From assembly GCA_034509925.1 (NCBI GenBank), contig CM067530.1, positions 3,368,501 to 3,432,500 of the forward strand: 64,000 nucleotides of DNA. The letters are read 5' to 3'. The translations under genes and the position numbers were made by a program. Under the pieces are notes generated by a model. That model had not been told where the DNA came from, searched no databases, and was given only the letters and a program-made list of their open reading frames with translations. This stretch comes from Hirudinaria manillensis. Its lineage: Eukaryota > Annelida > Clitellata > Hirudinida > Hirudinidae. The first letter of the stretch is position 1, and the number at the start of each line of letters is the position of its first letter. Positions 1 through 11,500 of this stretch are shown piece after piece.

Positions 1-2561
1 ACCATTACCGGCTTAATGAAGGCTTGATGGGTGGGTAGGTGAGGGTGGGTGGGGAAAGAGTGGAGGATCGGGTCGGACCGAGATAAGCCCGGAAGCCATC
101 TCCGGCCCTTCGACTTTCCATCTTTCCATCAATTCGAGCGACAGTTTCGCTTCTACAACTTGCCTCATCGATCGTAGACTAAAAACAAACTTTGTTGTTT
201 TAAAATTTTATAGGCGGCCACTTGTAATCTCAGCGTCTTAGATGGTTTTTCCAAATTTATAGCCGGCGTGTGCTCTTTCGGACACTCTATCAATTTCTCG
301 GTTTAAGGGGAAGAGCTGGGGTCGGATTGTGGGGGAAGGGGTGGAATTGTTTTTTTTTCTTGCTTATGAAATTTCTTCCTTCCGTGGACGTTCATTCTAT
401 CCGGAGGAATTGGAGAGCGCAAGACAGAGAGAGAGAGAGAGGATGAGAAAGATGAGAGGCAGATGGAACGAGAGGAAACGAAAGTCGTGGCGTTGAACGG
501 GCGTAAATTTATGCATACAAACGGTTGGGTTCAGTCCGGAAAAATAAATTTCCATTTAACTCGACGTTTGCCTGGACAGCGAATGTGCGGCAATGCTTTG
601 TTTTGCTTTGTTTTGCTTTGTCGTCTCTCTAGAAGATTTGTCAGGAGACAAGAAAGGGGAGGAGAGTTAGAGAGAGAAAAAAAACAATTTAAAAAAAAAA
701 AGCGACCCGTCATAATTTTCAATTTTCAAGAAGAAAACTGTTCCGCGTTTGATTTCTTGGCTCGCTTTCGAAACGCATCAATCCACGGTCCGCAATATCC
801 ACGATCAGGTTTCTTTGAAGTCAATGAGCATTTGACTGGACGGATTGGATCAGCAATTAACACGGAAAGACGGAATTGAAAAGCTTCAGAAGCCAGTGGA
901 AATAAATTATACAAGTGTAGCGAATATTTATAAATAAGTAAATAAATAAATAAATTTAAATGAAAATAAATTTAATCTATAAAATTGTTCATGAGATGGA
1001 ATCTATTTTATTTAATTCAGATAGCTCTATTGATCAGTTCTTTTTAGCTGGTAAAAGGAAAGCGATTTTAAATTCATCACGGATGGTTGATGATTGGCAA
1101 TTGATTGATTGATGCTTGAACCTTCGTGGTTGATGGTTTGATTGTTGATAGGGAATCCTTTACAAACTTCAGGATCCGTCAGCTCTGAAGATCTGTCTTC
1201 AATTTGCAACAGATTCTGGTTTCAATGTTGTTGTTCTTCTTTCGCCTCCTTCGTCTGCTCGTAGCTGTTGTTGTTGTTGCTGTTGTTGTGGTTGTTGTCT
1301 TTCGTTGTGGAAGAATTTAACATTCTTGCAATTCATATTCGGGCAATGCTTTGCCAGGCTGATGGTCGGAATTTTTTAAATTTATATTTCTAAATTTTTA
1401 TTTATGCATTTTCCATGCCCCCGATCATCCATCTAAGTTTCCAATTTACTGGATGCTTCCAGCCAGGGAACGACTTGTAGACTGTAGGATGGACTTTTTA
1501 TGAGCGATCGATCAACGTGCGTTTGATGCTAGAGTCCCACGCGACAATAAAATTTATGAACTCATATCGCTCGTTTCGTATGAATGACGTTGTCGTCGCT
1601 AGCATCCAATAACAAGTGACGTCATCTCATATCACGTCATGTCATATACATGTACCTTCACGCTCGGTTGACCTAGAGAGATACAAAGATGATGTGTTAC
1701 TGGAAAACCACGAATTGTTTATAACAATAAAAACAAAGAAAACAAACAAACAAATAAATAAACAAACAAATAAACAAATGGCTCGCTCGGAGAGTCTGTG
1801 AGTGAAGGACTGAAAAAAGTGTCAAAGACCGGGATGATCCGCCGTCAATTGCCATTGGTCAGACTTAACTGGAGGCATCAAGAAGAATGCTGCTTGTCGA
1901 CTTAGAGAGACTTTGGAGGATCTGAACCCATCTGACATGGGCTCAAGCCCATCCTGGAATGAGGGTGGATGGGGATGAGGAGTGATTTGGTGGTGGGGGG
2001 GTGACAGAAGGGTTAAGGATAGGGTTAGGGTTAGGCCTCAACAAACCTCAGCCACCACCGAAACTCTGCCAGAACTACATGGGTTGAGAGGACGACTTCT
2101 AGTCGACCCGTGCCCTTGTTCATTCGACACTATCTCTTCTCTTGCTTTGTAAAGACATGGGTCGTGCGATAAGATAGTGGGACTTGAAAAACCTCCTTGG
2201 ATACGTTTTTATGGCTTTTCAATCGGCGTCTTTAGGAACGAAGTTGATTTTAGAGGAGGATGATTTGAAAGACCATGCCACGCTGTCACCCAATGATCCG
2301 TATTCTGTACTGGTAGATAATGAAGGTGTAATGTTAAGAATGAATTCAATGCTTGATTGTAGACTGCAGTGCATAGCTTTGTAAAACGTCCGATATCCGT
2401 AATCGTACCTCGGCTGTCCGAGACGCCATGTCGACGATGGTATCAGCGCTGGGTTATAAAGGACACTTGATAGTTCAAGTGGAGCAAGTGTTCCTAAAAG
2501 TTCTAAGTAGGTTAACCTAGTCTGCTTCTTTCAATGGGAGCCTTCTTTCAAATTACGACTG

Positions 2562-2573
2562 TCATTATTACGC

Positions 2574-2603
<30 letters not shown>
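2562..2603 (+). repeat. Target-site duplication, left copy
   Basis: The stretch starts TCATTATTACGCTT and runs into (ATT)n. It is repeated from 3917 on the other side of the retroelement. The left copy directly abuts the T run that is the element's reverse-complemented poly(A) tail. Confidence 0.7.
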
Positions 2604-2605
<2 letters not shown>

Positions 2606-3916
2606 TTTTTTTTTTAAATGGCTGCAACACCATTTATTTTCCCGACCATAACAATCAATGTGATACAAACACAATCACAACAGTCAAGCAAATATAAAAG
2701 AACCCCTCGCAGATTTTTAAAGTCCCCCAGCCTGACTCGGGATCTTCACGGGACTGATCGATTATAACTTAATTAACAAACTAAAACTGTGCATAAACGC
2801 TTGCCCCACGTCAAACCGAAAAACAAATCAGATCATATGTTCATAGCAAATACAAAAACCGAGTGTCTTCGACGGTTCAAATAAAACTAAGATGTCGATA
2901 TAACTTCGGCAGAACAAAAAGTTAATGTTCAAATTATTGTTTCTCTCTTCTCTTGTACGCCACTGCGTAGAAAGCACCAGGTTCTCCTCTCACTCGGACG
3001 ATCCACTGGTTGCTTCCTCCTTTTTCGTTGACTTCCTTTAATTTTTCTGAGAAAAGCCTCTTGCAGGTTTCTCTGTCTTCCTTTGACAGATCCAGACTTA
3101 GGATGACTTTACTGAAGTCTTTGCTTTCCTTCAATCTTTTACTGTTCTCCAGCACATTGTTTCTGGAGTTTTCGTTGTCAAATTTGATTAGAATTGGCCT
3201 TGGTCTTCCGGCATCAACTTTTCTCCCAATTCTATAAACTTCAACAACTTCCTTGTCCATCTTTTTTAAACTGACTTCTTTCAAAAGTTTCAGCACACTG
3301 TCTTTATCTTGGGACCCAGAAGCCTCCTCTTTCAAATTGTAAACTATAATATTTTTCTGTCTCCTATGTCTGTCATCATTATATTCAATTTTTGCCTTTG
3401 CATCAGTGACTGAGCTCTGAACTTTTCCAACATCAGAGATGAGAGTCTCTACCTTGGTCTGAAACAGACTACTCCATTGTTTGGTCTCTTGGCTGTTTTC
3501 TTCCAGCTTTTGAATTGACTCTTTGTTCAGTTCTTTGAGGCTCTTTTCAATTTCAGTAATTTGCCTTCCCTGGTCTTTGATAGTGACACACAAGGCATCG
3601 GTTTTCTTGATAACCAATTTCAGTTCTTCCATATCCTTCGTTAGAATTTTCAACTCGTCTCTTTTGTCTCCTGAACTTCCTTCAACCATTTTCTTCAGGC
3701 AATCCTCATTTGCCTTCAAACAATTCTCACACAGGTGAAAACCGAGAAGTTCGGCAGCCATTTTGCCTTCGCAGTTGGCCTCCTTTGCACTCTTCGGTCT
3801 CGGCATATTTTAGTTCAAAAACGACAATTAAGCAACTTTCGTACAGTTTTTGATAGTATTTTAAAACCAAATTCAACGCCGTCGAAGAAACGAACTGTTG
3901 TTGACGTGAGCGATTA
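2604..3916 (-). mobile_element. ORF1-only (half-LINE-like) retroelement insertion
   Basis: The element lies on the minus strand. Its 3' end is a 12-base A tract (T run on the + strand, 2604-2615), followed by about 320 bp of 3' UTR, a 290-residue ORF1 (2934-3806) and about 110 bp of 5' leader. The same sequence, beginning TCATTATTACGCTTATTATT, occurs on both sides (from 2562 and from 3917), as expected for a target-site duplication made by target-primed reverse transcription. No reverse transcriptase or endonuclease ORF is present, so the copy would be non-autonomous, comparable in layout to half-L1 (HAL1) elements. The ends are inferred from the duplication; (ATT)n expansion blurs the exact length of the duplicated site. 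Confidence 0.8.
2934..3806 (-). CDS. LINE ORF1p-like coiled-coil RNA-binding protein
   Basis: This intact 290-residue ORF looks like the nucleic-acid chaperone ORF1p of non-LTR retrotransposons. Near the N-terminus are spaced cysteines (Cys12, Cys26, Cys29, Cys36) with a CENC motif that may bind a metal. Residues about 45-135 are rich in E, K, L and Q with heptad character and probably form a coiled coil. Around residue 150 the segment RRQKNIIVYNLKEE begins an RRM-like fold; RIGRKVDAGRPRPILIKF follows near residues 193-210, a pattern typical of CR1/L2/RTE-type ORF1 proteins. The C-terminus is basic. It is the only ORF in the insertion. No frameshift or stop is visible, which suggests recent insertion or selection. 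A domesticated gene is possible but less likely given the poly(A) tail and flanking duplications. Confidence 0.75.
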   Translation of the reverse strand: MPRPKSAKEANCEGKMAAELLGFHLCENCLKANEDCLKKMVEGSSGDKRDELKILTKDMEELKLVIKKTDALCVTIKDQGRQITEIEKSLKELNKESIQKLEENSQETKQWSSLFQTKVETLISDVGKVQSSVTDAKAKIEYNDDRHRRQKNIIVYNLKEEASGSQDKDSVLKLLKEVSLKKMDKEVVEVYRIGRKVDAGRPRPILIKFDNENSRNNVLENSKRLKESKDFSKVILSLDLSKEDRETCKRLFSEKLKEVNEKGGSNQWIVRVRGEPGAFYAVAYKRREKQ

Positions 3917-3928
3917 TCATTATTACGC

Positions 3929-3989
<61 letters not shown>

Positions 3990-3990
3990 C
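3917..3990 (+). repeat. Target-site duplication, right copy, with expanded (ATT)n
   Basis: This copy has the same TCATTATTACGCTT start as 2562, followed by a longer uninterrupted (ATT)n array to about 3989. The original target was therefore already a microsatellite, and one copy has expanded since insertion or was longer beforehand. Confidence 0.7.
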
Positions 3991-6900
3991 ATCATCATTA
4001 TTATATCTATAATAACCATTATTATAAATATTATTGTTTCTTTTCTTTTATTACAGTCCCACTTTCTATTGTCGCGTGGTCCCGGTAATGGCTTAGTCCG
4101 GTCGTTGCCTTAAACCTATGGTAGGTTCCACTCGATATTTTCTCCTCTCGCTCGCACACCTCCGTAATTGCTTTGCCCTTCTTAGTGACACCGGTAGCCG
4201 ATCTTTATAGTCGAGGCCATCGTCGGAATCTGAAACTAACACTCACGACATGAGGGCTGGCTTTTCAGAGAGGCAATGTCATGCCACGGTATCGGTGCAT
4301 CTTAATTTTTCATTACAATTCGCCCCGAGGCAATCAAGAGGATATCATCCGATAGTTTCGGGCACGGCGTGTCAGAGTCGATGTTAATTACCAGCATGCT
4401 GGATGGAGCAGAAAGGGTGGGCTTTCATTTCCAAAAGCTCTCGCGTTCCTAGTCACATTCCGACGGAGGCGTCTGTGACATTTGAACGAAAGCCGTGAAA
4501 GTTCAATCGGTCCGCAACCATTTCCAGCCACTCCGGACTCCGGATTCGTTTAAACGGCCCTGGAAAAACTCTTTTCGAAGATATTGTTTTCAGGTTTTTT
4601 TTTTAATTTCTTTCTTTTCTTCTCTTTTTCTACTTTTACCCTAGGATTCATGAGCTGTCCATGCACTTTGAAAGTTCAAGCTTTCTCCATACATTGTCCG
4701 CTCTCTTCTTCTTTCTGCATTCTGCACTCGTTCCAGTCCGATCAATTTCCTGTCCAGGACATCCATTTTTCTGCTAACAGTGTTCCGTGTAATCCAACTC
4801 CGAGGCATTAGGAGTAGGCAGTTTGTCACCGCGACTTTGGGCGGCGCATTAAAAATTCAGAAACGTTCACTGATAAACAGGGTTGTGACAAATTCTTGGC
4901 CCGTAATGCTCCAGCTCCTTGCCTTTCACTTCCGGAGTCGTGACTAGGTTGGGGACGAGAGAGATTAGAAGGCAAAATGGTCGGAGTTTTTCATTTTTTC
5001 TAAACGTCTTGAGGTAAATGATTCTATGCGAAGGATTATTCGAAAGATGTGCATTTGTCTCGTCCGAAATTTTCCCTTTCCAGGTCGTCTCCGGAGCTTT
5101 TAGCATAAACACGCCTAGCATCATTTCTGGTCTAATGCGGAGATTTAAGCTGACATATTGCCGATCAGCCCGGCCATAGACAGCGATGATTCGTGTCTTT
5201 TCGTGTGCAAACGTTCGTTGTGTCGATGCGGGTCTCGCTCGACAAGAGCGATCCAAAAGTGTCGGTCGATCGCGGCACAACCACGGAGAAATGCGTTCCG
5301 AAAATGTGCTCGATTCGCGTTTCCATTTCGCTTCTCGAGTCTCGACTTTTTCCATTGTGTTGTTACGCACGCTGGAAATAGTTTGTTGTTTCCATTTCCG
5401 AGATGAAAGAAGCGTCGGCGAAGTGTACCCTTGGTTGATCCCTTCTGTCCCTGTGAGTCTCCTACCCTGGCGCTCTCCCTGGCCTGCTGTCTATCATCCC
5501 CTCCATTATCGGCGCTCGTGTGCCGTTATCTCGCTATCGGAACACTTTGAAATCAGCTCGCTTCATAAACAGCTAATGAGATTTTGGCATAAACAGCCGA
5601 TAAGAACACGTCAGTCATACTCGTCTACTGCGCCTGATCGATTCAAGTGGAGTTCAGATCAGCTAGCCAGCCTTCGATGGGGCTAGCCGAACAGTCACTC
5701 AACGGTCTTTTTTCCGTTGGCAAAGGACACTGGCTCTATCGCCGGGATAGTATTAACCTTAGCCAGTGAGTCCATCATTCTTGACACTCATAAAATTGCG
5801 AATAAAAATCAGCCGACCGTTCAGCATTTCTGTTGTAGTTAATTGCTCGCTACACAAACGGCTATAACGGAGCGTCCGAAAGTTGTCACGGACGACTGAG
5901 CATTGAAAGGAATATGACAAAGCTATACGTCTGAATAATTGCCGCTCAGTTTGAAATCCAGCGAATCAAACCGAGTCGAACGAGTCGTTTTTTTTTTAGT
6001 GAAAGCTGTGGTATGAAGTTTGACAGGTTACCAGTCGAGGCGATAATTCAGGACCATTAATCGCAATGGCTGGTAGTCTGGCGCTGATGAATACTTGCAG
6101 GATTGTTACTTTCGGAGCTGTGTTTGTTTAAAATGCGCCCGCGTAATCTCAATGTTTATACTTGGAAACCGCCCCTCGATTTATCAGTCCGAAGCGTCCT
6201 GTCAGCGATATCAATGCCTCCTTCCTTTTGTCCTCTTTATCGCCCTGCTAGGTGACCTTGGCTGTCCCTCTGTTCCCTCCCTTCTGATACGCCCATTCCT
6301 GCCCTGAGCTGAGCGTTCGTTACCATTCGTTTGCCTTGGTAAATTGATTAGATTGCATAGTGGATTGAATCTTACGTCCAATGTATCGGCAATCAATCGG
6401 TCAGATTACGATGCTTGTCTCAGATAAAAAAAAAGAAAATCAAAAATAAAACAAAATGATTACACGACTTACAGTAACATTTAAAATAATAATAATAATA
6501 ATAATAAAGCTGATTTTGTCCATTTTTGCGTTTATATAGCGAGAGATTTTTCAAATGAATGAAAGTAAAATAGTTACATTGTTTTTGCTGAAACGAACGC
6601 TAAATGACATGATTTGACTTGAAAAAAGAAGATTCCGATCTCATTCAATGGGCTCACTCGAGAGGAATCGCGGAGTTTAAGATGAAATCAATCCAGCAAA
6701 GAGTACCCATACGACTCAAATTACGCTGTTATAAAATGATTTTTGGGATCTTAGGAATAGAAATAACTTATAATTTATTTACTACGTGACGTGCGTGCCG
6801 TCATCTGTAAGTTTGCACAGCCATATTTTTTTTTAACTCGCATCCTAACATACATTTGTGTTTTTCGGTAGCAGAGAATTCGTCCATTGTACAATATTTT

Positions 6901-8395
6901 GTTCTATGAACTTCAAAGCTTTCGGAGTTAATTTGATTTAATTGCTACAATTGTTTCAATTGTCATGAATTTATGAAATTTATTTTTTTTTGATAACGAC
7001 TTTTGAATTTTCAATCCCTACACCGCACTACTTTGTCTCCGCCGAATGAGCTCGAATCCTTGAATCCCTTTAAATGTATTCCTGTACCATAATATTTCTT
7101 GCCATTCGTTCGACCTCGCGACAATGCGGAGGATGCAAAGAGAAAGGCGAATCCCAATCCGGACCTCCTTTTCCAGGCGGCACACGCGCACAAAGCACAT
7201 CCAGTTCGGTATCGACGCTTTCTCGCTCGGTTCCATTACAAGAATCCAGCCTAATGTGTTCGCTTGAGCTTATCTACGTGTTTGCACAGCTCTATATCAT
7301 TTGTTAAGTTGCTCGATTCCGTCCCTTTCTATCGCTCGCTGCGATCCTGTCTCGTCGCTTCTCCTCTTCCGTGGCCCTGTCCCGGTCTGGTCGTCCGCCC
7401 TCGCTTTCCATATCCACGGATTTGCCTCTCGATGTTTGTCCACTTGTGTTTGCTGGTGTTTGCTCGCTCACTCAGCCACTCAAATGTTTCCTTCTGGGTT
7501 TGTGATGTACAGTCCTGCCACTCTCTCTCCCCCCCCTTTCCATTTCATCCTCCGGAGCTCTTTCCATCCGCTCAATGCTTTCCATGGCCGACGTTTCGTG
7601 GAAAAAGGGGGCCGGGCAGCTCGGACATTTATGCATGCAACCGGGGAACTCGGCTCTGATCAAGTGTCGACAAGAGCCGAGACGCGGAAACTATAAAATT
7701 ACGCTCGGATGAATGGTCGCTTGAAACCAGAACAAACGCCAGCCTTCCTAACCTCCGCTTTCCACTGCCATATTTCAAACTCCCAGGGCTTTTTTTTTAG
7801 TCGACCGACTCAACACAGTTTGTGGGTGGATGGAAAAGCTTTATGGAATGCCCGGGGGAAATTCTAAGGTCCTAGGCCGTCTGCAGTTCCCTCCCATTCT
7901 TCGTCCTTCCATCTTTCCGTTTTTAGGAGCTGGAATATTGAGGGGTTGAAACAAAAAAAAAAGGACCAATACCCGTCGGGATGGGTGCGGCTGAAGCTGG
8001 GGTATGGGTATGGGTGGACACCTCGCAATGTTAGGGAGGGCGCTTCTTCTTCAGAAAGAAGACAAATGCTTTCTCTGAGTATTTACTTATGTTGGGTAGT
8101 CGAGTGTTTCCAGGCAATTTTTGGCGATTTTACATTTTAAATACTTGGTTTTTTTTTTTTCATGAATTTTCGTGGCCGACGATGGAATCGTTGTTGATGC
8201 TGGTTTCATTAAAATTCAGTCAATTTTTAACACAAATTATGTACATCTTTTTTGATTTGGGGCCTAGTTGAATTTTCACTATAGAATAAAGCTAAGTTAA
8301 TAATAATGATAAATAATAATAATTGCAATTATAATAACGTCATGTAATCATCATCTTACTTGTGTTCATCCGAACTTTTCCACTTCTTATTCCAG

Positions 8396-8531
8396 AGGCT
8401 CCTAGGATCGTCTGGATCGGTTGGAAACGATCAGCCAAACGACGTGTCTTCCCTGCCCTCTGACGACATGAGCAGGGCTTACCAGAGCGGGGCTATCAAC
8501 AACACCCTTTATGATAATGACAGCGATACAG
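8396..8531 (+). CDS. MEIS (hth): Meis/Homothorax homeobox gene, exon upstream of homeodomain
   Basis: This is the first Meis exon visible. It follows a TTATTCCAG acceptor and ends at CAG before GTAACC, giving 136 nt that start in phase 0 and end with one base of a codon. It encodes 45 residues rich in Ser, Asp and Asn (LLGSSGSVGNDQPNDVSS... to DNDSDT). This fits the low-complexity acidic linker that precedes the homeodomain in Meis proteins, but the linker alone would not identify the family. The assignment rests on phase: the single trailing G joins the AT at 16094 to make GAT (Asp), which leads straight into the homeodomain exon. Meis proteins are TALE homeodomain cofactors that act in the nucleus with Pbx/Extradenticle and Hox proteins. 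The six exons in the window total 657 nt, or 218 codons plus stop. The N-terminal Pbx-binding domain is not in the window. Confidence 0.8.
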
Positions 8532-11500
8532 GTAACCGCACATGCTTAGGATGATGATGATGATGATGACGACGAAGGTGTTGAATGGAGGTTATTATGA
8601 CGATGATGGAGCGCTAGTAGTGATAATGAAAATGATGATGATGATGACGGAGATGACTACGAATGCGGAGGCGATCATGATAATGATGATGGATGTGGTG
8701 TCTAGATGAGAAAGATGTCGCCAGCCTGTTTGTAACCATAATTACGATGATGACGATGACGACGACGATGATGGTGTTGATAATTCTGGAAAAGGTCCGT
8801 ATAGTTACATTTTTACGTATTTTCACTATTAACTCTCCTATATAGATCATCTTAAACTGTTTAGAAAAAAGATAAACAAAACCCCTCATCTTGTAACTTA
8901 ACGAATAATAAACTATTACCGGACCGTGCAACCTAGCGCCAATAGACCAACGCTCGGTTGACGCTGACGCTTGGAAATTCCGAGTGTTAGAATCGCTATC
9001 TTCCGTTCACGCAATGTTTTTTCATCTGCTGCGCCAAGATAAATTAGAGAGCTCTCGAACATTGCGTAAGCTGATACGGCATGTGATATGATGGACGGAA
9101 GGTTGACGGGATGACGGTGCGACCACTAGGGCGTCTGCGTTTAGGTGAAGGGGGGAGGGGTCGAAGGTAGGGTAGGGTGAGTGGATTTAGGGCTCGCTGT
9201 TTTTGCCATTGTCGTTGTTTTGAAAGGATGTCAACGCGAAGCTGACGACGAAACGACATTTAAAAAGCACATTCCAGCATCGGACGTGTTCACAATGGAT
9301 CGTGAATTTTTCATTCTTTCTTTGTTTATGTTTTGTCGATATTTTCGTTGATATTTTTGATTGCAAAAGTCTCGAAATGATTCTCTCCTGGCTCTTTCGC
9401 CTTCTCTCTGATTTACAAAGAACACCGTTCGTCGCTGACGCTACGCGAAACGCAGATCGCAACGCAATGCGTCGCTGCGTCAGGCGCTGAGAGCGGAAAG
9501 ACCCAAAAAAATTTTTAATTCTAAAAAAAAATAATAGTAATAACAATAATAATAATAATAATAAAAGAGATTAAACAAGAAAAACCCGTCCAGGAACAAT
9601 GGCCTTCTGTTGTTGAATATTTCACGTGCCATTCCACGTGGCTTTTGTCGTTTGAAAGTTCTTTTCAAAGGGCGTCTGCTTCGCTGGGCGCCAATTGTCA
9701 TCGCAATGGAGCAATGACGTTCTAATTTGCCATTGTTTCGATCGTCAATTTTTTTTTTATTTTACAGCGCTACAGAAATTGGCGCTAGGTTCGTCGCTAG
9801 GCGATCGATGCGAGCTAGCGCCGTTCGAAGAGTCGGTCGGAACGCATCTGTTTCCCCCTCCGTCTATCCGTCCGTCCGTCCATCCATCTATCTGTACGTC
9901 CGTCCGTTCAAAGAGGAGGGGGTGGTGGTTTAAAGTGGGGACGGTGGGACGGTAGCGGACTTGGATTTAATTACGGAGGTCGAGAGAAAATTCATTTGTC
10001 GAAATTCGTCTTGGCACGAGACACTTTTTGATCAGATTTCATTTTTTTTCTGCATTTTTTTGTTGTAATTTTCTTTCTTTTATTTTTACATGGAATTCAA
10101 TTTAATTTAAAAATTCCAAGTTCCACCTTTCACTTTAAGCCTCATCTGGTATCATTAGAGACTTGTTTAGTGCACAGTAATTTGATCTTAGCACTTAACA
10201 ACAACGACAATGAAGATAACGACGATGACGGCGTCTTGTCACGGTCTTGATGTATGACTCCGCGAGACCGGGAAAAAAGTGCCTGAATTCGGCGTTACAA
10301 TTGGAGGAAATTTATTTCTTACACTTTGAGGGCGGACGGCTTAATAGCATTAAAGAATAAATAATTCCAAAATAACGACGAAAATACAATTAATAAAGGA
10401 GTCATAAACGATGAAGTTAAAAAATAACGATGCTCGTGAATGTTTAATCGCGTTAATCAAGACAAGGTCTTGGGCAGGGTCTCGAAAAAAGGTCTTGAAA
10501 CGAATTTCGAGGCCGAAGGTCGAGTATCGTCGCGTAGCGTCATCCATTCATTGACTTCTCCATCATAGAATAGTCCAGGATTGATTGAATGCGGGTATGG
10601 ATTTCCAATCAGCGCAGGTGCAAAACACTATCTCACCTTTTCAATCCAGAGAGAGAGGAGAGAAAGAGAGAGAGAGAGAGAGGCACGTGGTCGTGTTTTT
10701 CTTTTCAATCGAGAGACCGACTTCTAGTTGCACAGCGTAACGTAAACCATTTACCTGCGTCAATACATTTCACGGAGTACAATAGCTACGGATGGGTGGA
10801 TGGGTGGAAGTGGGAAATGAGAAAGGGGGGGAGGAGGAGATAGAGGATGAGTGGGGTGAGTGGATTGGATGGGTGGGTTGAATCGATTAGCCATCAGTCG
10901 GGGTATTGTCCTTTGGTGGCTGGTTATTGTGCGTTGCGCCGTGAAAATGTATAAAAACCGTGCATTGTATCGGCTCCCGGTTTCCAGAAGTTTATTTATG
11001 GCTCTGCACTGGAGATCCGGAGCTGGGCCTTCATTTGTAAGGAGTTAATTAGGACCGGATCGACTGCGGATGCCTTTGCCGGCTCGGACGGATTCCTCCC
11101 TCGGTCCGCCATTCACACCCCCATCCGCCCCTAGGTTCGGATTAAACGGCCCCAACCTACCTTTTACTTTCCGTCCGCTTGTCTTTGTTTTTTAATTTCT
11201 TTTTTCCATTAAAATAAAAATATTAAAAAAAACAAGACTCCTGTAGTCAGCTCCTCGAGCCATTTTGCGGAGGGATCCGGGTGGAATAATCGGTCTGGAA
11301 TGGAGTTCGGGTGGTGGTGGTGATGATGATGGTGGTGGGTGGGTGGTGAGGATGATTAGTAACAAACCCAGACATAATATATTATATGTATATATTTTTA
11401 TATTATTATATGTATATTTTTATATTATATGTATATATATATATTTAGTTTTGAGGTCACTGATTACCCCCCAGACCTGAGACACCCCACCACCCACTTC

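Larger units (their letters stand above)
1..8395. other. Upstream or intronic DNA with no recognised host exon
   Basis: Apart from the retroelement at 2604-3916 I recognise no gene here. The stretch probably belongs to an upstream intron or 5' flank of the Meis gene, because the first Meis exon seen (8396) opens with an acceptor site and must have exons before it. I looked for the MEIS/PKNOX N-terminal domain in the translated ORFs and did not find it, though very short exons could be missed. Contents include purine-rich and AT-rich tracts, short GTT/CAA repeats near 1270-1300, and AAAC/AAAT tracts near 940-960 and 1740-1780. Confidence 0.6.

Noticed and set aside
463-879. 138-residue ORF near the window start
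   Set aside because: Composition is low-complexity and basic, there is no recognisable motif, it overlaps two minus-strand ORFs of similar quality, and it lies in probable Meis upstream or intron DNA.
2006-2036. Second TTAGGG-like patch
   Set aside because: Only about two to three imperfect units; too short to call an interstitial telomeric repeat.
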